Below, one piece after another: positions 1 through 8,856 of a stretch of DNA of 64,000 nt (the first letter of the stretch is position 1; the number at the start of each line of letters is the position of its first letter). Source of the DNA: Algibacter marinivivus (GTDB taxonomy: Bacteria > Bacteroidota > Bacteroidia > Flavobacteriales > Flavobacteriaceae); contig NZ_QFRI01000002.1 of the NCBI RefSeq assembly GCF_003143755.1, positions 248,001 through 312,000 on the forward strand. Direction: 5' to 3'. Position numbers and translations under genes: made by a program. The notes below the pieces were generated by a model. That model worked only from the letters and a program-made list of their open reading frames with translations, was not told where the DNA came from and did no database searches.

Positions 1-128
1 TTCACATTAACTACTTCATCTGAATCTGACCCTAGTAATGCACCAAGAAAAATTAATCCAAAAAAACAAATAATTAGGAATACAAAAATCCCTATAACGG
101 TTGAGAATACTCGTTTTATAAAACTCAT
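1..128 (-). CDS. sppA: Signal peptide peptidase SppA, N-terminal fragment (runs off the window)
   Basis: The complement strand from an ATG at 128 reads MSFIKRVFSTVIGIFV and then a long hydrophobic stretch ending GALLGSDSDEVVNV. It stays open for 42 codons to the window edge. A short basic N-terminus, one membrane anchor and an acidic GSDSDE-type juncture match my memory of flavobacterial SppA, a membrane-anchored serine protease that clears signal peptides. The catalytic domain lies outside the window, so the assignment rests on the anchor alone. The gene follows menE by 47 bp on the same strand and may be the last gene of the menaquinone operon. Confidence 0.55.
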   Translation of the reverse strand, partial: MSFIKRVFSTVIGIFVFLIICFFGLIFLGALLGSDSDEVVNV

Positions 129-175
129 AATATATTTTTTAATCTGTGTTGAAAATTAAGAGAATGTTGCATTAT

Positions 176-1246
176 TTAAGTAAGATTAAGCGCATCTAAG
201 GTGTTTTTACGATGAATTTTACCCGAAGATGTCTCTTTAAACTTTGATATTGCATAAACCGCTTTAGGTTTTTCGTATTTATTTAAGCATTCAAAAATTG
301 CTTCATCAATATTCTTTTCTTCGCCTTCTAAAACCAAAATTAATTTTTCACCCAAAGCATCATCTTCTTCAGAGGCAATAAAAAATTCACCTGCAATTTT
401 ATCTTGTAGTTTACTTTCAATTTGTTCTGGAAACAACTTAATACCTCCTGAATTAACAACATTATCAAAGCGTCCTAACCACTCAAAACTAGAATCTGAT
501 ATAATATTTACAATATCATTTGTTACTATTTTTTTGTCTGATAAATTTGGCGCGTCAATAACCAAGCATCCTCTATCATCTTGAGATACTTTTATTTCTG
601 GAAGTGTTGTGAAAAAATGATCTGCATCACCTGAAAAATTATTTAATTTTTTAACAGCGATATGAGAAACCGTTTCTGTCATTCCATAAGTTTCGTAAAT
701 ATTAGGCTTTTTATCTTTTATTAATTCAATAATAGCCTTAGATACACGACCTCCACCAACTATAACCGTCTTAATCTTCTTCAAGTATTTAGCAAAATTC
801 TTAAGTTGCATTGGTGTAAACGCAGAAAAAACATAATCCTTTTCATAATCAATTAAAGGTAATGCAGCAGGCTCAACCATATCTAACTCTAAACCCAAAA
901 CGATAGCTCTTACAATCATCATTTTACCCGCAATAAAGTTTGCAGGTAAGCAGTGTAAAACTTTATCACCTGGTTTTAAATTAAAAAAATCTCCAGTAGC
1001 AATGGCAGAATTTACCATAGCTTGTTTTTTAATTTTTATTTTTTTAGGCTTACCAGTAGATCCAGATGTTTTTACAATTACATAGTCTTTATCATCTAAC
1101 CAATCTAATAAAAAGTTTCCGAGTTCTTGTTGATAAGGTAATCCCTCTTTAACATAGCTATAAGCAACCTCCATGAGGTCTTCGTGATTATAACTTAAAT
1201 TATCAAGTTTAAACCTTAAGTGTACATTAGTATAATTAGGAATCAT
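176..1246 (-). CDS. menE: o-Succinylbenzoate-CoA ligase (AMP-binding)
   Basis: MenE activates o-succinylbenzoate with ATP and CoA in cytosolic menaquinone synthesis. The 356-residue protein shows the adenylate-forming P-loop TSGSTGKPK near residue 60, the YGMTE core motif near 190, and SSGKIHRK near the C-terminus carrying the acyl-transfer lysine. It is shorter than the 450-500 residues of many MenE proteins, but compact versions are usual in Bacteroidota as I recall. It starts 3 bp after the CPBP gene and lies in one operon with menC, menA and menB, which supports MenE over another acyl-CoA ligase. Confidence 0.9.
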   Translation of the reverse strand: MIPNYTNVHLRFKLDNLSYNHEDLMEVAYSYVKEGLPYQQELGNFLLDWLDDKDYVIVKTSGSTGKPKKIKIKKQAMVNSAIATGDFFNLKPGDKVLHCLPANFIAGKMMIVRAIVLGLELDMVEPAALPLIDYEKDYVFSAFTPMQLKNFAKYLKKIKTVIVGGGRVSKAIIELIKDKKPNIYETYGMTETVSHIAVKKLNNFSGDADHFFTTLPEIKVSQDDRGCLVIDAPNLSDKKIVTNDIVNIISDSSFEWLGRFDNVVNSGGIKLFPEQIESKLQDKIAGEFFIASEEDDALGEKLILVLEGEEKNIDEAIFECLNKYEKPKAVYAISKFKETSSGKIHRKNTLDALNLT

Positions 1247-1249
1247 ATT

Positions 1250-2212
1250 TTAATCTAAAACTTTATAATCCTCTTTAGGAGGCTCAATTACCTCCCCAAA
1301 AAGCTTGTCTTTCCAATTTGTCCAATTATATTTTTTTGAAAGTATAAAAAGAAGAATAGGAAACACAACAAAAACTGGAACGAATATTTCCATAAGTCCC
1401 ATCTCAGTTGGGTCAGACAAATCTTTTAATATAGAATCTGTTTGAAAAGCTGTCCAATCAGCAGTTACCAAAAGTGCTGTAAATAAATTATTAGCCGCAT
1501 GAAAACCTAAAGCAAGTTCTAAACCATCGTCCATAAGTGTCATGATTCCTAAAAACAATCCTGTTCCTATATAATAAACCATAATAACTGGACCTAATTT
1601 ATCTACTTCAGGGTTAGCAATATGCATCAAACCAAAGCCAACTGATGTAATTAATAGTGGTAACCACTTATTCTTAAAAATTACTCCAAAACCTTGCATT
1701 AAATAGCCTCTAAAAAAGTATTCTTCAAAACTAGTTTGTAATGGAATTAAAAGAATAGCTATAACCGCAAGAATTAGAAAAGGTTCTAGTTTGAAATTTA
1801 ATTGATAATCATCTGGACTCATATAATAATCTAACAATACAAAACCACTAGAAACGATACCCCACAAAATGAATATAAACCAAAATCGCTTCCAATCGAT
1901 TTTCTTTCTTGCCGTAGTTAAGCTAGTTATTGATTGTTTGTGCAATGTTTTAGAGGTTACAAAAACACCAATCAATCCAAAAACAAACGATAATAACATA
2001 AGTAATAGAAATAAATTACTCCCCAGAATATCAATCATTTGAGGAATATCTGTTGGCATGTTAACAGAACTATCTCCTAATATTTTTACAGCAAGACCAC
2101 CTACTAAAGGAATCATTCCTATTAATTGCCACGCTATAAACACAATAACTACACCTAATATGTATCGCCATAAATCGTATAATCCTCTGTATGCTTGTTG
2201 TATATAATCCAT
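1250..2212 (-). CDS. CPBP-family intramembrane metalloprotease
   Basis: A multi-pass membrane protein of 320 residues with the three conserved blocks of the CPBP (CAAX protease and bacteriocin-processing, ABI) family: EEYFFRGYL (EExxxR), FGLMHIAN (FxxxH) and a late GFHAANN histidine/asparagine motif. Glu and His residues of this family bind the metal within the membrane. I chose the start at MDYIQQAY (2212), 1 bp after the menC stop. The open frame extends 17 codons further upstream, but only into menC. Substrate unknown. The gene sits between menC and menE, so it is co-transcribed with quinone synthesis without an obvious mechanistic link. Confidence 0.85.
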   Translation of the reverse strand: MDYIQQAYRGLYDLWRYILGVVIVFIAWQLIGMIPLVGGLAVKILGDSSVNMPTDIPQMIDILGSNLFLLLMLLSFVFGLIGVFVTSKTLHKQSITSLTTARKKIDWKRFWFIFILWGIVSSGFVLLDYYMSPDDYQLNFKLEPFLILAVIAILLIPLQTSFEEYFFRGYLMQGFGVIFKNKWLPLLITSVGFGLMHIANPEVDKLGPVIMVYYIGTGLFLGIMTLMDDGLELALGFHAANNLFTALLVTADWTAFQTDSILKDLSDPTEMGLMEIFVPVFVVFPILLFILSKKYNWTNWKDKLFGEVIEPPKEDYKVLD

Positions 2213-2213
2213 A

Positions 2214-3248
2214 TTATAAATTAAATTTCCATGTTTGTTGATTATTATAATGCAATTTACCATTTTTTACTTGCAAAGGACTTTCAAAATTATTTGTAAA
2301 TAATTCTCCCGTCCCTAAACCTTGCGGTAAATTGCTTTCCAAATTATAAGTGTATTGCGCAATTGCATTTAAACCAATATTACTTTCCAAAGCACTTGTA
2401 ATCCACCAACCTATATTTTGTTTTTTAGCAAAATTAATCCATTCATCACTTCCTTTAAAACCACCAACCAAACTCGGTTTTAAAATAATGTATTGCGGAT
2501 TTATAGTTTGTAACAACTCTTGCTTTTTTGTTACATTAAAAACACCAATTAATTCTTCATCTAAGGCAATTGGCAAAGGTGTGTTTTCGCAAAGCGAAGC
2601 CATTTCTTGTATTTGTCCTTGTTTTATTGGTTGTTCAATAGAATGCAAATCTAAATCAGATAAAATATTTAATTTATCTAATGCTTCTGAAGGATGAAAA
2701 GCTCCATTTGCATCAACACGTAATTCTATATCCTTTGAAGTAAACTGATTTCTTATAGATTTAATAAGACTAATTTCTGTTTGAAAATCTATAGCGCCAA
2801 TTTTCATTTTAATACAATTGAAACCTGCCTCAATTTTATCAGTAATTTGCTGTTTCATAAAAACTTCACTTCCCATCCAAACCAAACCATTGATTGGAAT
2901 TGAATCTTGACTTCTAGTAAATTTAGAAGAAAATAATTCAAAAGAATCTTCGCTATTTAATGATTTAAAAGCCATTTCTAAACCAAATTGAATACTAGGG
3001 AACTCCGTCAGTTCTGTTAACAGTACTTCTAAACCTAAATCTATATTATTACAAACCCACTTAAGTTTTTCTTCATAATCAGGTCTATCATCAGCAGACA
3101 AACCTCTAAATAAACCACATTCACCAAAACCTTGTTTATTATTTGATTCTAAAACAATAAACCAAGTTTCTTTAGTTTTTAAAATGCCTCGAGATGTTCC
3201 ACTAGCTTGCTTAAAGTTTAAAATATACTTGTGATAAGTAGCTTTCAT
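2214..3248 (-). CDS. menC: o-Succinylbenzoate synthase
   Basis: MenC dehydrates SHCHC to o-succinylbenzoate. It is a 344-residue member of the muconate-lactonizing branch of the enolase superfamily. Visible catalytic elements are KMKIG (the KxK pair), RVDANGAF (metal Asp), SIEQP (metal Glu), ALDEE (metal Asp) and ILKPS (second catalytic Lys), in the right order through the barrel. It starts 14 bp after the DUF2490 gene and ends 1 bp before the CPBP gene. A dipeptide epimerase has the same fold, but the men context decides for MenC. Confidence 0.92.
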   Translation of the reverse strand: MKATYHKYILNFKQASGTSRGILKTKETWFIVLESNNKQGFGECGLFRGLSADDRPDYEEKLKWVCNNIDLGLEVLLTELTEFPSIQFGLEMAFKSLNSEDSFELFSSKFTRSQDSIPINGLVWMGSEVFMKQQITDKIEAGFNCIKMKIGAIDFQTEISLIKSIRNQFTSKDIELRVDANGAFHPSEALDKLNILSDLDLHSIEQPIKQGQIQEMASLCENTPLPIALDEELIGVFNVTKKQELLQTINPQYIILKPSLVGGFKGSDEWINFAKKQNIGWWITSALESNIGLNAIAQYTYNLESNLPQGLGTGELFTNNFESPLQVKNGKLHYNNQQTWKFNL

Positions 3249-3262
3249 ATATTCATAACCTA

Positions 3263-3952
3263 TTAAAAACTATGATGAAAGCTTAATTGCAATTGCCCCT
3301 TACCCCAATTGACCGTTTTCTGATTCATCCAACCTAATTGGAATTTCATTGCAGGCTTTAAAACATAACCAAAACCTAAATAAGTCCGATTTCTATCAAA
3401 TAACTCAACCATTCTATTATCTCCAATATCGGTTTGACCATTTATAAAAAGCTCATTATATAATGCCATATAAATCGTTTTCGCAGAAATTGAATCACTA
3501 TTTAAAGGTATATTTAAAAATAAATTGTAGCGGTAACGTGTTCTAAAGTCCTGATTTTCAACAAAACGCTGTTCATATCTAAAACGATGTGCTAAATGAA
3601 AACGTTTACCAAGCTTCTGAGGAAATAAAGCTTCTTGGTAAATTCTACTTTCTGAAACAGTACTACTCCCGTCTCCAAATTCTCCAGTAGTTATATTTCC
3701 ATAACCTAGAGTTAAAAGCACATCTGCACTCTTTGGTTTGTATGTAATACCTGAACGAATTAAAAGCTGCTCTAAATCTCCTCCTAAATTCCAGTTTCTG
3801 TATTGTACATCTCCTTGAATACCAAACTGACTGTTTTTAAACTGATGCTTAAAAAAATACATATACCATGCACCTGTTTTGCCTTGTTCAATTTGAGCAT
3901 TTATAGCATTGGAAAAGGTAAATAATAGTAGAATTAAAACAAGTTTTTTCAT
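3263..3952 (-). CDS. DUF2490 family outer-membrane protein
   Basis: A 229-residue exported protein. A cleavable signal peptide (residues 1-19, ending NAINA) is followed by alternating hydrophobic/polar strands rich in Tyr, Arg and Trp, such as DVQYRNWN, RFRYEQRF and RYRYNLFLN. It ends in an aromatic residue (HHSF), all typical of a small beta-barrel of the DUF2490 family. No enzymatic motif is visible and the function is unknown. It is packed between the UPF0173 hydrolase (22 bp) and menC (14 bp), so it is carried in the menaquinone operon. Confidence 0.8.
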   Translation of the reverse strand: MKKLVLILLLFTFSNAINAQIEQGKTGAWYMYFFKHQFKNSQFGIQGDVQYRNWNLGGDLEQLLIRSGITYKPKSADVLLTLGYGNITTGEFGDGSSTVSESRIYQEALFPQKLGKRFHLAHRFRYEQRFVENQDFRTRYRYNLFLNIPLNSDSISAKTIYMALYNELFINGQTDIGDNRMVELFDRNRTYLGFGYVLKPAMKFQLGWMNQKTVNWGKGQLQLSFHHSF

Positions 3953-3974
3953 AAAAATTTTAGATCTATTTAAT

Positions 3975-4652
3975 TTAAAGTTCTATTGAGTCACCTATTT
4001 CTAGTAGCATTAAATCTTTTTCTTTTTCGAAGAATTTTCGCTTAGCAACTTGATGATCGATTTCAATATAACCGAAAGTATCAAAATGATAACCCAATAC
4101 TTTATCACATTCAATAAAATCACTGGCTAAAATAGCATCATCAATACCCATAGTAAAATTATCACCTATTGGTAAAATAGCTAAATCTAATTTGGTTTGA
4201 AGTGGTATTAACTTCATATCAAGAGTTAAAGCCGTATCCCCAGCTATGTAGATATTTTTATGCTCTCCTTCAATTACAAAACCACCTGGTTGTCCACCAT
4301 AAGTTCCATCAGGAAAAGAGGACGTATGAATAGCATTTACGTATTTGACAGTTCCAAATTCAAAATTCCATTTTCCACCATGATTCATTGGATGTCCCTC
4401 AATACCTAACTTTCCAAAATGATTTACAATCTCGAAGTTTGAAATCACTATAGCTCCTGTACGTTTAGCTACAGCTTCTACATCTACAATATGATCTTGA
4501 TGTGCATGTGTAATTAAAATATAATCTGCTTTAAGCGTACTTATGTCAATATGTGATGCTTTTTCATTTGGAGAAATAAATGGATCAACAAGAATATTAA
4601 CATCTCTTATTTGAATACCTAAACTAGCATGACCGTAAAATGTAATTTTCAT
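3975..4652 (-). CDS. Metal-dependent hydrolase, UPF0173 (metallo-beta-lactamase fold)
   Basis: A 225-residue protein whose N-terminal region carries the metallo-beta-lactamase signature ITHAHQDHI (HxHxDH, near residue 49), with later metal ligands in HTSSFPDG, IAGDTAL and LGYHFDTFG. No signal peptide, so cytosolic. Members of UPF0173 are widespread and their substrate is unknown. It lies 26 bp downstream of menA in the men operon. A thioesterase is needed after MenB to release DHNA from its CoA ester, but nothing in the sequence shows that this protein does it. Confidence 0.85.
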   Translation of the reverse strand: MKITFYGHASLGIQIRDVNILVDPFISPNEKASHIDISTLKADYILITHAHQDHIVDVEAVAKRTGAIVISNFEIVNHFGKLGIEGHPMNHGGKWNFEFGTVKYVNAIHTSSFPDGTYGGQPGGFVIEGEHKNIYIAGDTALTLDMKLIPLQTKLDLAILPIGDNFTMGIDDAILASDFIECDKVLGYHFDTFGYIEIDHQVAKRKFFEKEKDLMLLEIGDSIEL

Positions 4653-4678
4653 ATTAAAATTTATTAAAAGTAAATTTA

Positions 4679-5587
4679 CTAAAACGGTAGTAAATGTCCA
4701 ATTCCCATTAATATTGCTAGCAATACAGTTGTAAGTGCTAATTTTTTTAATTCAGGATCTAGTAGTTTTGGATCTAAATTGTTGTTTACTCTCTTTATAT
4801 GTAATAAAAGAGGGATATAAGTGATTATAAAAATAAAATTAAAAGGTGAAGTATAATATAGAATACCAAATAAGCTTGAGAGTATTATTGCTAACCCTAC
4901 CAAAATGTTATGATACATTTTTGATTTTTGCTCTCCTAACTTAACTGCAAATGTAATTTTATTAGATTTTTCATCGGTCAATCGATCTCTCATATTATTC
5001 AAATTAAGCACAGCTGTACTTAATAATCCAATTGCAAAAGCTGGTAATAATGTAACATGGTCAATTTCCTTAGCAAATAAAACATAACAACCAATAACAC
5101 TAACTAAACCAAAAAAAGTGAACACAAATAGATCTCCTAATCCTTTGTAACCATATGCATTATTGCCCATAGTGTAGCGAATTGCCGCAATTATAGACCC
5201 AATACCTAATGAAAAGAAAAAGATGGTGAGAAAAAAATGTTTTACTCCAAAGGCAGTGAAAATAAGTAAAAAGGCTAGAATTATAGATATAATAATGTTT
5301 ACTTTAATGGCGCCCATTAATTCGTCAGGTGAAATATCTCCAGACTGGATAGCACGTTCTGGACCTATTCTTTCTTCATTATCTGTACCCTTTACACCAT
5401 CACCATAATCATTGGCAAGGTTCGAAAGTATTTGAAAACTTAATGTTGTAAGTATTGCTAATAAAAAAACATTCCACTTAAAAGCACCATTATAGTGTGC
5501 CAAACATGCCGCTAATATTATACCCGCTATTGATAGAGGTAATGTTCTTAAACGCATTGCAGAAATCCAAATAGAAATTTTCTGCAT
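4679..5587 (-). CDS. menA: 1,4-Dihydroxy-2-naphthoate polyprenyltransferase
   Basis: MenA attaches the polyprenyl tail to DHNA in the inner membrane. The protein has eight or nine hydrophobic segments and both Asp-rich prenyl-diphosphate motifs of the UbiA family: NLANDYGDGVKGTD near residue 60 and NLNNMRDRLTDEKSNK near residue 195. I place the start at MQKISIWISAMRLRTLPLS (5587). There the ATG overlaps the menB stop as TAATG, a coupling arrangement. A second in-frame ATG four codons upstream (5599) would overlap menB by 13 bp and cannot be excluded. Confidence 0.92.
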   Translation of the reverse strand: MQKISIWISAMRLRTLPLSIAGIILAACLAHYNGAFKWNVFLLAILTTLSFQILSNLANDYGDGVKGTDNEERIGPERAIQSGDISPDELMGAIKVNIIISIILAFLLIFTAFGVKHFFLTIFFFSLGIGSIIAAIRYTMGNNAYGYKGLGDLFVFTFFGLVSVIGCYVLFAKEIDHVTLLPAFAIGLLSTAVLNLNNMRDRLTDEKSNKITFAVKLGEQKSKMYHNILVGLAIILSSLFGILYYTSPFNFIFIITYIPLLLHIKRVNNNLDPKLLDPELKKLALTTVLLAILMGIGHLLPF

Positions 5588-6426
5588 TATGGTATCCATT
5601 TTTTATCAAAATTAGGCTTGCGTTTTTCTAAGAAAGCATTTCTACCCTCTTTAGCCTCATCAGTCATGTAAGCTAAACGAGTGGCTTCTCCAGCAAAAAC
5701 TTGTTGACCAACCATACCATCATCAGTTAAATTCATAGCAAATTTTAGCATTTTAATAGATGTTGGTGATTTAGCTAAAATCTCTTGTGCCCAGTCATAA
5801 GCTGTATTTTCTAAATCTTCATGAGGAATTACTGCATTAACCATACCCATTTCATAAGCTTCTTGAGCAGAATAATTTCTACCTAAAAAAAAGATTTCTC
5901 TTGCTTTTTTCTGACCTACCATTTTAGCTAAATATGCAGAACCATAACCTCCGTCAAAACTGGTAACATCAGCATCAGTTTGTTTAAAAATAGCATGCTC
6001 TTTACTCGCTAAAGTCAAATCGCAAACTACATGCAAACTATGACCGCCACCGACAGCCCAACCAGGAACTACAGCAATTACTGCCTTTGGCATAAAACGG
6101 ATTAACCTCTGAACTTCTAATATGTTCAAACGATGATAACCATCTTCCCCTACATAACCTTGATGGCCTCGAGCTTTTTGATCTCCTCCACTACAAAAGG
6201 AATAAATACCATCTTTTGTTGAAGGCCCCTCAGCAGATAACAAAACAACTCCAATATTTACATCTTCATTAGCATCATAAAAGGCATCATATAGCTCACT
6301 TGTAGTTTTTGGACGAAAAGCATTTCTAACATCTGGTCTATTAAACGCAATTCTTGCAACTCCATTACTTTTTTTATAAGTAATATCTTGATATTCTTTA
6401 ACTGTTACCCATTCAGGTGTATTCAT
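5587..6426 (-). CDS. menB: 1,4-Dihydroxy-2-naphthoyl-CoA synthase
   Basis: MenB closes the naphthoate ring from o-succinylbenzoyl-CoA. The 279-residue crotonase-fold protein contains FNRPDVRNAFRP, the oxyanion/CoA-binding SGGDQKARG, the VPGWAVGGGHSLH glycine block and the MenB-typical TSFDGGYGSAYLAK with its catalytic Asp/Tyr region. It is the first gene of the minus-strand men operon. A good flavobacterial promoter lies immediately upstream (6446-6473). menD and menF are not adjacent and must lie elsewhere. Confidence 0.95.
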   Translation of the reverse strand: MNTPEWVTVKEYQDITYKKSNGVARIAFNRPDVRNAFRPKTTSELYDAFYDANEDVNIGVVLLSAEGPSTKDGIYSFCSGGDQKARGHQGYVGEDGYHRLNILEVQRLIRFMPKAVIAVVPGWAVGGGHSLHVVCDLTLASKEHAIFKQTDADVTSFDGGYGSAYLAKMVGQKKAREIFFLGRNYSAQEAYEMGMVNAVIPHEDLENTAYDWAQEILAKSPTSIKMLKFAMNLTDDGMVGQQVFAGEATRLAYMTDEAKEGRNAFLEKRKPNFDKKWIP

Positions 6427-6445
6427 GTTAAAATTATTTTTTATT

Positions 6446-6473
6446 CAAAAATAAATTTATTTCATTAAATCAA
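6446..6473 (-). promoter_or_regulatory. Predicted promoter of the menB operon
   Basis: On the complement strand a TTG (6473-6471) is followed after 17 bp by TATTTTTG (6453-6446). This matches the Bacteroidota consensus TTG-N17-20-TAnnTTTG. Transcription would start near 6440, leaving a leader of roughly 14 nt before the menB ATG at 6426. Confidence 0.5.
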
Positions 6474-6699
6474 CTATTACATTTCGAAAACTTTTCAATT
6501 AATATTTTCACAATTTTTGGTTATTCTTTGCTAATTAAGCAAAAGTGGGATATGAATATTATACATAAATCATTTTTTTAAGTTTTTAACTTAAACATCT
6601 GAAAAAATAAAAAATAGGTATTAGTACGTATTGTAAGTAATTTATTATTTGCTAATTTTGTCATGTTATTTCAAGATATTAACATTTTATTCACAAAAA
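6474..6699. other. AT-rich gap between men operon and small ORFs
   Basis: Part of a 329-bp stretch between menB and the first small ORF. Very AT-rich with poly-A/T runs, and no open frame worth calling on either strand. A TAATTTTG at 6653-6660 resembles a -7 element but has no convincing TTG at the right distance. I see no hairpin or tRNA. Confidence 0.5.
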
Positions 6700-6731
6700 T
6701 TTGTTTTTTATCGAATAAATTATGTACTTTG
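6700..6731 (+). promoter_or_regulatory. Predicted promoter for the 58-residue small ORF
   Basis: TTTG at 6700-6703 is followed after 21 bp by TACTTTG (6725-6731). This is a near match to TAnnTTTG, one base short between TA and TTTG. It lies 24 bp upstream of the ATG at 6756, a sensible distance for a short leader. Confidence 0.35.
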
Positions 6732-6755
6732 TCGAATATTTAATCCCAAACGCCT

Positions 6756-6932
6756 ATGTTATTAACAATTACTTTAATTCTTTCTGGACTTGTAATAGTC
6801 AACATAATGTTTTTTAAGTACAGTCAAATTAAACCTAGAAAAACCTTTAAAAATGAAGAAAAGACTGTTGTACTAAATACAAGAAATATTATTCCTTCAA
6901 AACCTCAGGAATTAGCTCCCACAGGAAGTTAA
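6756..6932 (+). CDS. Small membrane protein, 58 residues
   Basis: ATG at 6756, TAA at 6930-6932. The product begins MLLTITLILSGLVIVNIMFF, a single hydrophobic helix. A basic stretch (KYSQIKPRKTFK) and a polar tail ending QELAPTGS follow. A hydrophobic helix followed directly by positive charge suggests an N-out/C-in inner-membrane micro-protein. A plausible promoter lies just upstream. It is divergent from menB and shares its gap with a second small hydrophobic ORF. I recognise no family, and conservation is untested. Confidence 0.5.
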   Translation: MLLTITLILSGLVIVNIMFFKYSQIKPRKTFKNEEKTVVLNTRNIIPSKPQELAPTGS

Positions 6933-7017
6933 TTTTTTACTATGCAAGTGACTAAAGCCTTTTTTAAGTGTCTTAATAAGTAAGTAATTATAAAGACATT
7001 AAAAAATTCTATTTATC

Positions 7018-7104
7018 ATGATTTACTCAGTTTTTCTAGTAGCTTCTATAACTCTAGCTCTATTTTTCCTTTTACATGTAAGTGTTAGGAATAAAAATAG
7101 ATAA
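7018..7104 (+). CDS. Possible micro-protein, 28 residues, one membrane helix
   Basis: ATG at 7018, TAA at 7102-7104. The product is a single hydrophobic helix (MIYSVFLVASITLALFFLL) followed by a short basic tail ending RNKNR. The positive-inside pattern is what is expected of a real single-pass micro-protein, but 28 codons is short enough to arise by chance. It lies 85 bp after the 58-residue small ORF on the same strand and stops 13 bp before the end of ung, which is convergent. Confidence 0.3.
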   Translation: MIYSVFLVASITLALFFLLHVSVRNKNR

Positions 7105-7117
7105 CTATTGTATTTAT

Positions 7118-7783
7118 TTACCAGTCAATGGTATTTAATCCTTTCTCTTCTAGTAATTTATTAGTATTTGAGAAATTTTTATTCCCAAACCAGTACCCTC
7201 TATTAGCACTCAATGGTGAAGGGTGACCAGAAGTCAACACTTTATGCTTATTAGTATCAATTAATTTTACCTTTTTCTTAGCATAACCACCCCATAATAG
7301 AAAAACAACATTACTCTTTTTATCACTGATTGTTTTTATTACAGCATCAGTAAATATTTCCCAACCTTTTTTTTGATGACTCCCAGCTTGGTGTGCTCTA
7401 ACAGTAAGTGTAGCATTCAACAATAAAATACCTTGATTAGCCCAACGTAATAAATTTCCACTTTCTGGATATGGAATTCCTAAATCCGATTCTATTTCTT
7501 TAAAAATATTTATCAATGATGGTGGATGCTTAATACCATCGCTTACCGAAAAACATAGCCCATTGGCTTGACCATCTCCGTGATATGGATCTTGACCAAT
7601 AATAACCACCTTACAATCATTAAAGTGACAATTATTAAACGCATTAAAAATTTGATTACCAGATGGAAAACATTTATGGTTTTTATATTCAAACTTCACA
7701 AAACTGACTAAATCTAAAAAATATGGTTTTTTAAATTCTTCTTCTAGATACGGTTTCCAACTATCATGAATATCAACATCCAT
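7118..7783 (-). CDS. ung: Uracil-DNA glycosylase, family 1
   Basis: Ung removes uracil from DNA as the first step of base-excision repair. The 221-residue protein has the family-1 water-activating motif GQDPYHG (Asp65), the uracil-stacking NGLCFSV segment, LLLNATLTV, and the leucine-loop motif GHPSPLSANRG with the catalytic His near residue 187. Length is standard. It is translated 7 bp after holA on the same strand, so both are probably one transcript. Confidence 0.97.
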   Translation of the reverse strand: MDVDIHDSWKPYLEEEFKKPYFLDLVSFVKFEYKNHKCFPSGNQIFNAFNNCHFNDCKVVIIGQDPYHGDGQANGLCFSVSDGIKHPPSLINIFKEIESDLGIPYPESGNLLRWANQGILLLNATLTVRAHQAGSHQKKGWEIFTDAVIKTISDKKSNVVFLLWGGYAKKKVKLIDTNKHKVLTSGHPSPLSANRGYWFGNKNFSNTNKLLEEKGLNTIDW

Positions 7784-7790
7784 ATAATTA

Positions 7791-8795
7791 TTAATTAAAA
7801 ATTCTAACTAACAACTCTTTAAGCAAATCACCTTGAGGAACAGCATTAGAACCAACACCTTTACTTTTTACATCAAACTCTCTTAATGTAGAAACCACAG
7901 TACTAACTTTTCGCATTGGAAAGTTTCTAGCAGCTGTTATATAATCGTTTACAAAATAAGGATTCACTCTTAAGGCTGAAGCTACACTTCGTGGAGATTT
8001 ATCATTTAAGCCATGAAAATGAAGTAATTGGGAAAAGAAACTAAACAATAAGGATACAGTTACAACCATTGGGTTATCTTTAGGATTATCAGCAAAATAG
8101 TTGACAATTTTATAGGCTTTAACAGTATTTCTTTCTCCAATGGCTTTTCTTAACTCAAAATTATTGTAGTCTTTACTAATACCAATATTTTCTTCAATAT
8201 GATCCGGTGAAATTTGAGTCCCTTCAGGTAAAATAATTTGAAGCTTTTCCAACTCGTTGTTTATTTTACTTAAATCTGTCCCTAAAAACTCCACAAGCAT
8301 TTGGGCAGCTTTAGGAGAAATACTATATTTTTTTGGAGAAAGCACTCGACGAATCCAATCGGCTACTTGATTTTCGTAAAGTTTTTTACTCTCATAAACA
8401 ACACCCGTTTTTTTAAGTGTTTTGTATAACGCTTTACGTTTATCAATTTTTTTATACTTATAATTAACCACTAAAACCGTAGTAGGTTGGGGATTTTCGG
8501 CATAACTAGCAAGCTTTTCAATCGTTCTAGATAAATCTTGAGCTTCTTTAACAATAACTACTTGATACTCTGCCATCATAGGATAACGCTTAGCATTGCC
8601 AACTATATCCTCAATGGAAACATCTCTCCCGTACAAAACCATTTGGTTAAAACCTCGCTCCTCTTCAGCTAAAACTGTGCTCTCAATAAAATCTGAAATT
8701 TTATCAATATAATAAGGCTCTTCACCCATCAAAAAGTAAATAGGTTTTAGGTTCTTATTTTTTATATCTGTAACTAATTGTTTGACTTCGTCCAA
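7791..8795 (-). CDS. holA: DNA polymerase III, delta subunit
   Basis: The delta subunit is the clamp-loader wrench that opens the sliding clamp. The protein shows the HolA N-terminal block IYFLMGEEPYYIDK, then AEYQVVIVKEAQDL, and the helical collar region with DLSKINNELEKL and LGTDLSK. The open frame extends to 8939, but the extra 48 residues look non-homologous and would run antisense into the HsdR-N gene that starts at 8857. A TTG at 8795 gives the N-terminus MDEVKQLVTDIKNKNLKP, matching the family as I know it, so I take the TTG start (334 residues). Confidence 0.85.
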   Translation of the reverse strand: MDEVKQLVTDIKNKNLKPIYFLMGEEPYYIDKISDFIESTVLAEEERGFNQMVLYGRDVSIEDIVGNAKRYPMMAEYQVVIVKEAQDLSRTIEKLASYAENPQPTTVLVVNYKYKKIDKRKALYKTLKKTGVVYESKKLYENQVADWIRRVLSPKKYSISPKAAQMLVEFLGTDLSKINNELEKLQIILPEGTQISPDHIEENIGISKDYNNFELRKAIGERNTVKAYKIVNYFADNPKDNPMVVTVSLLFSFFSQLLHFHGLNDKSPRSVASALRVNPYFVNDYITAARNFPMRKVSTVVSTLREFDVKSKGVGSNAVPQGDLLKELLVRIFN

Positions 8796-8856
8796 ATCGT
8801 AATAAAAATTTTTATGAAAATCACTTGAAGTGACATTATAATGATAAATTTGTGAG

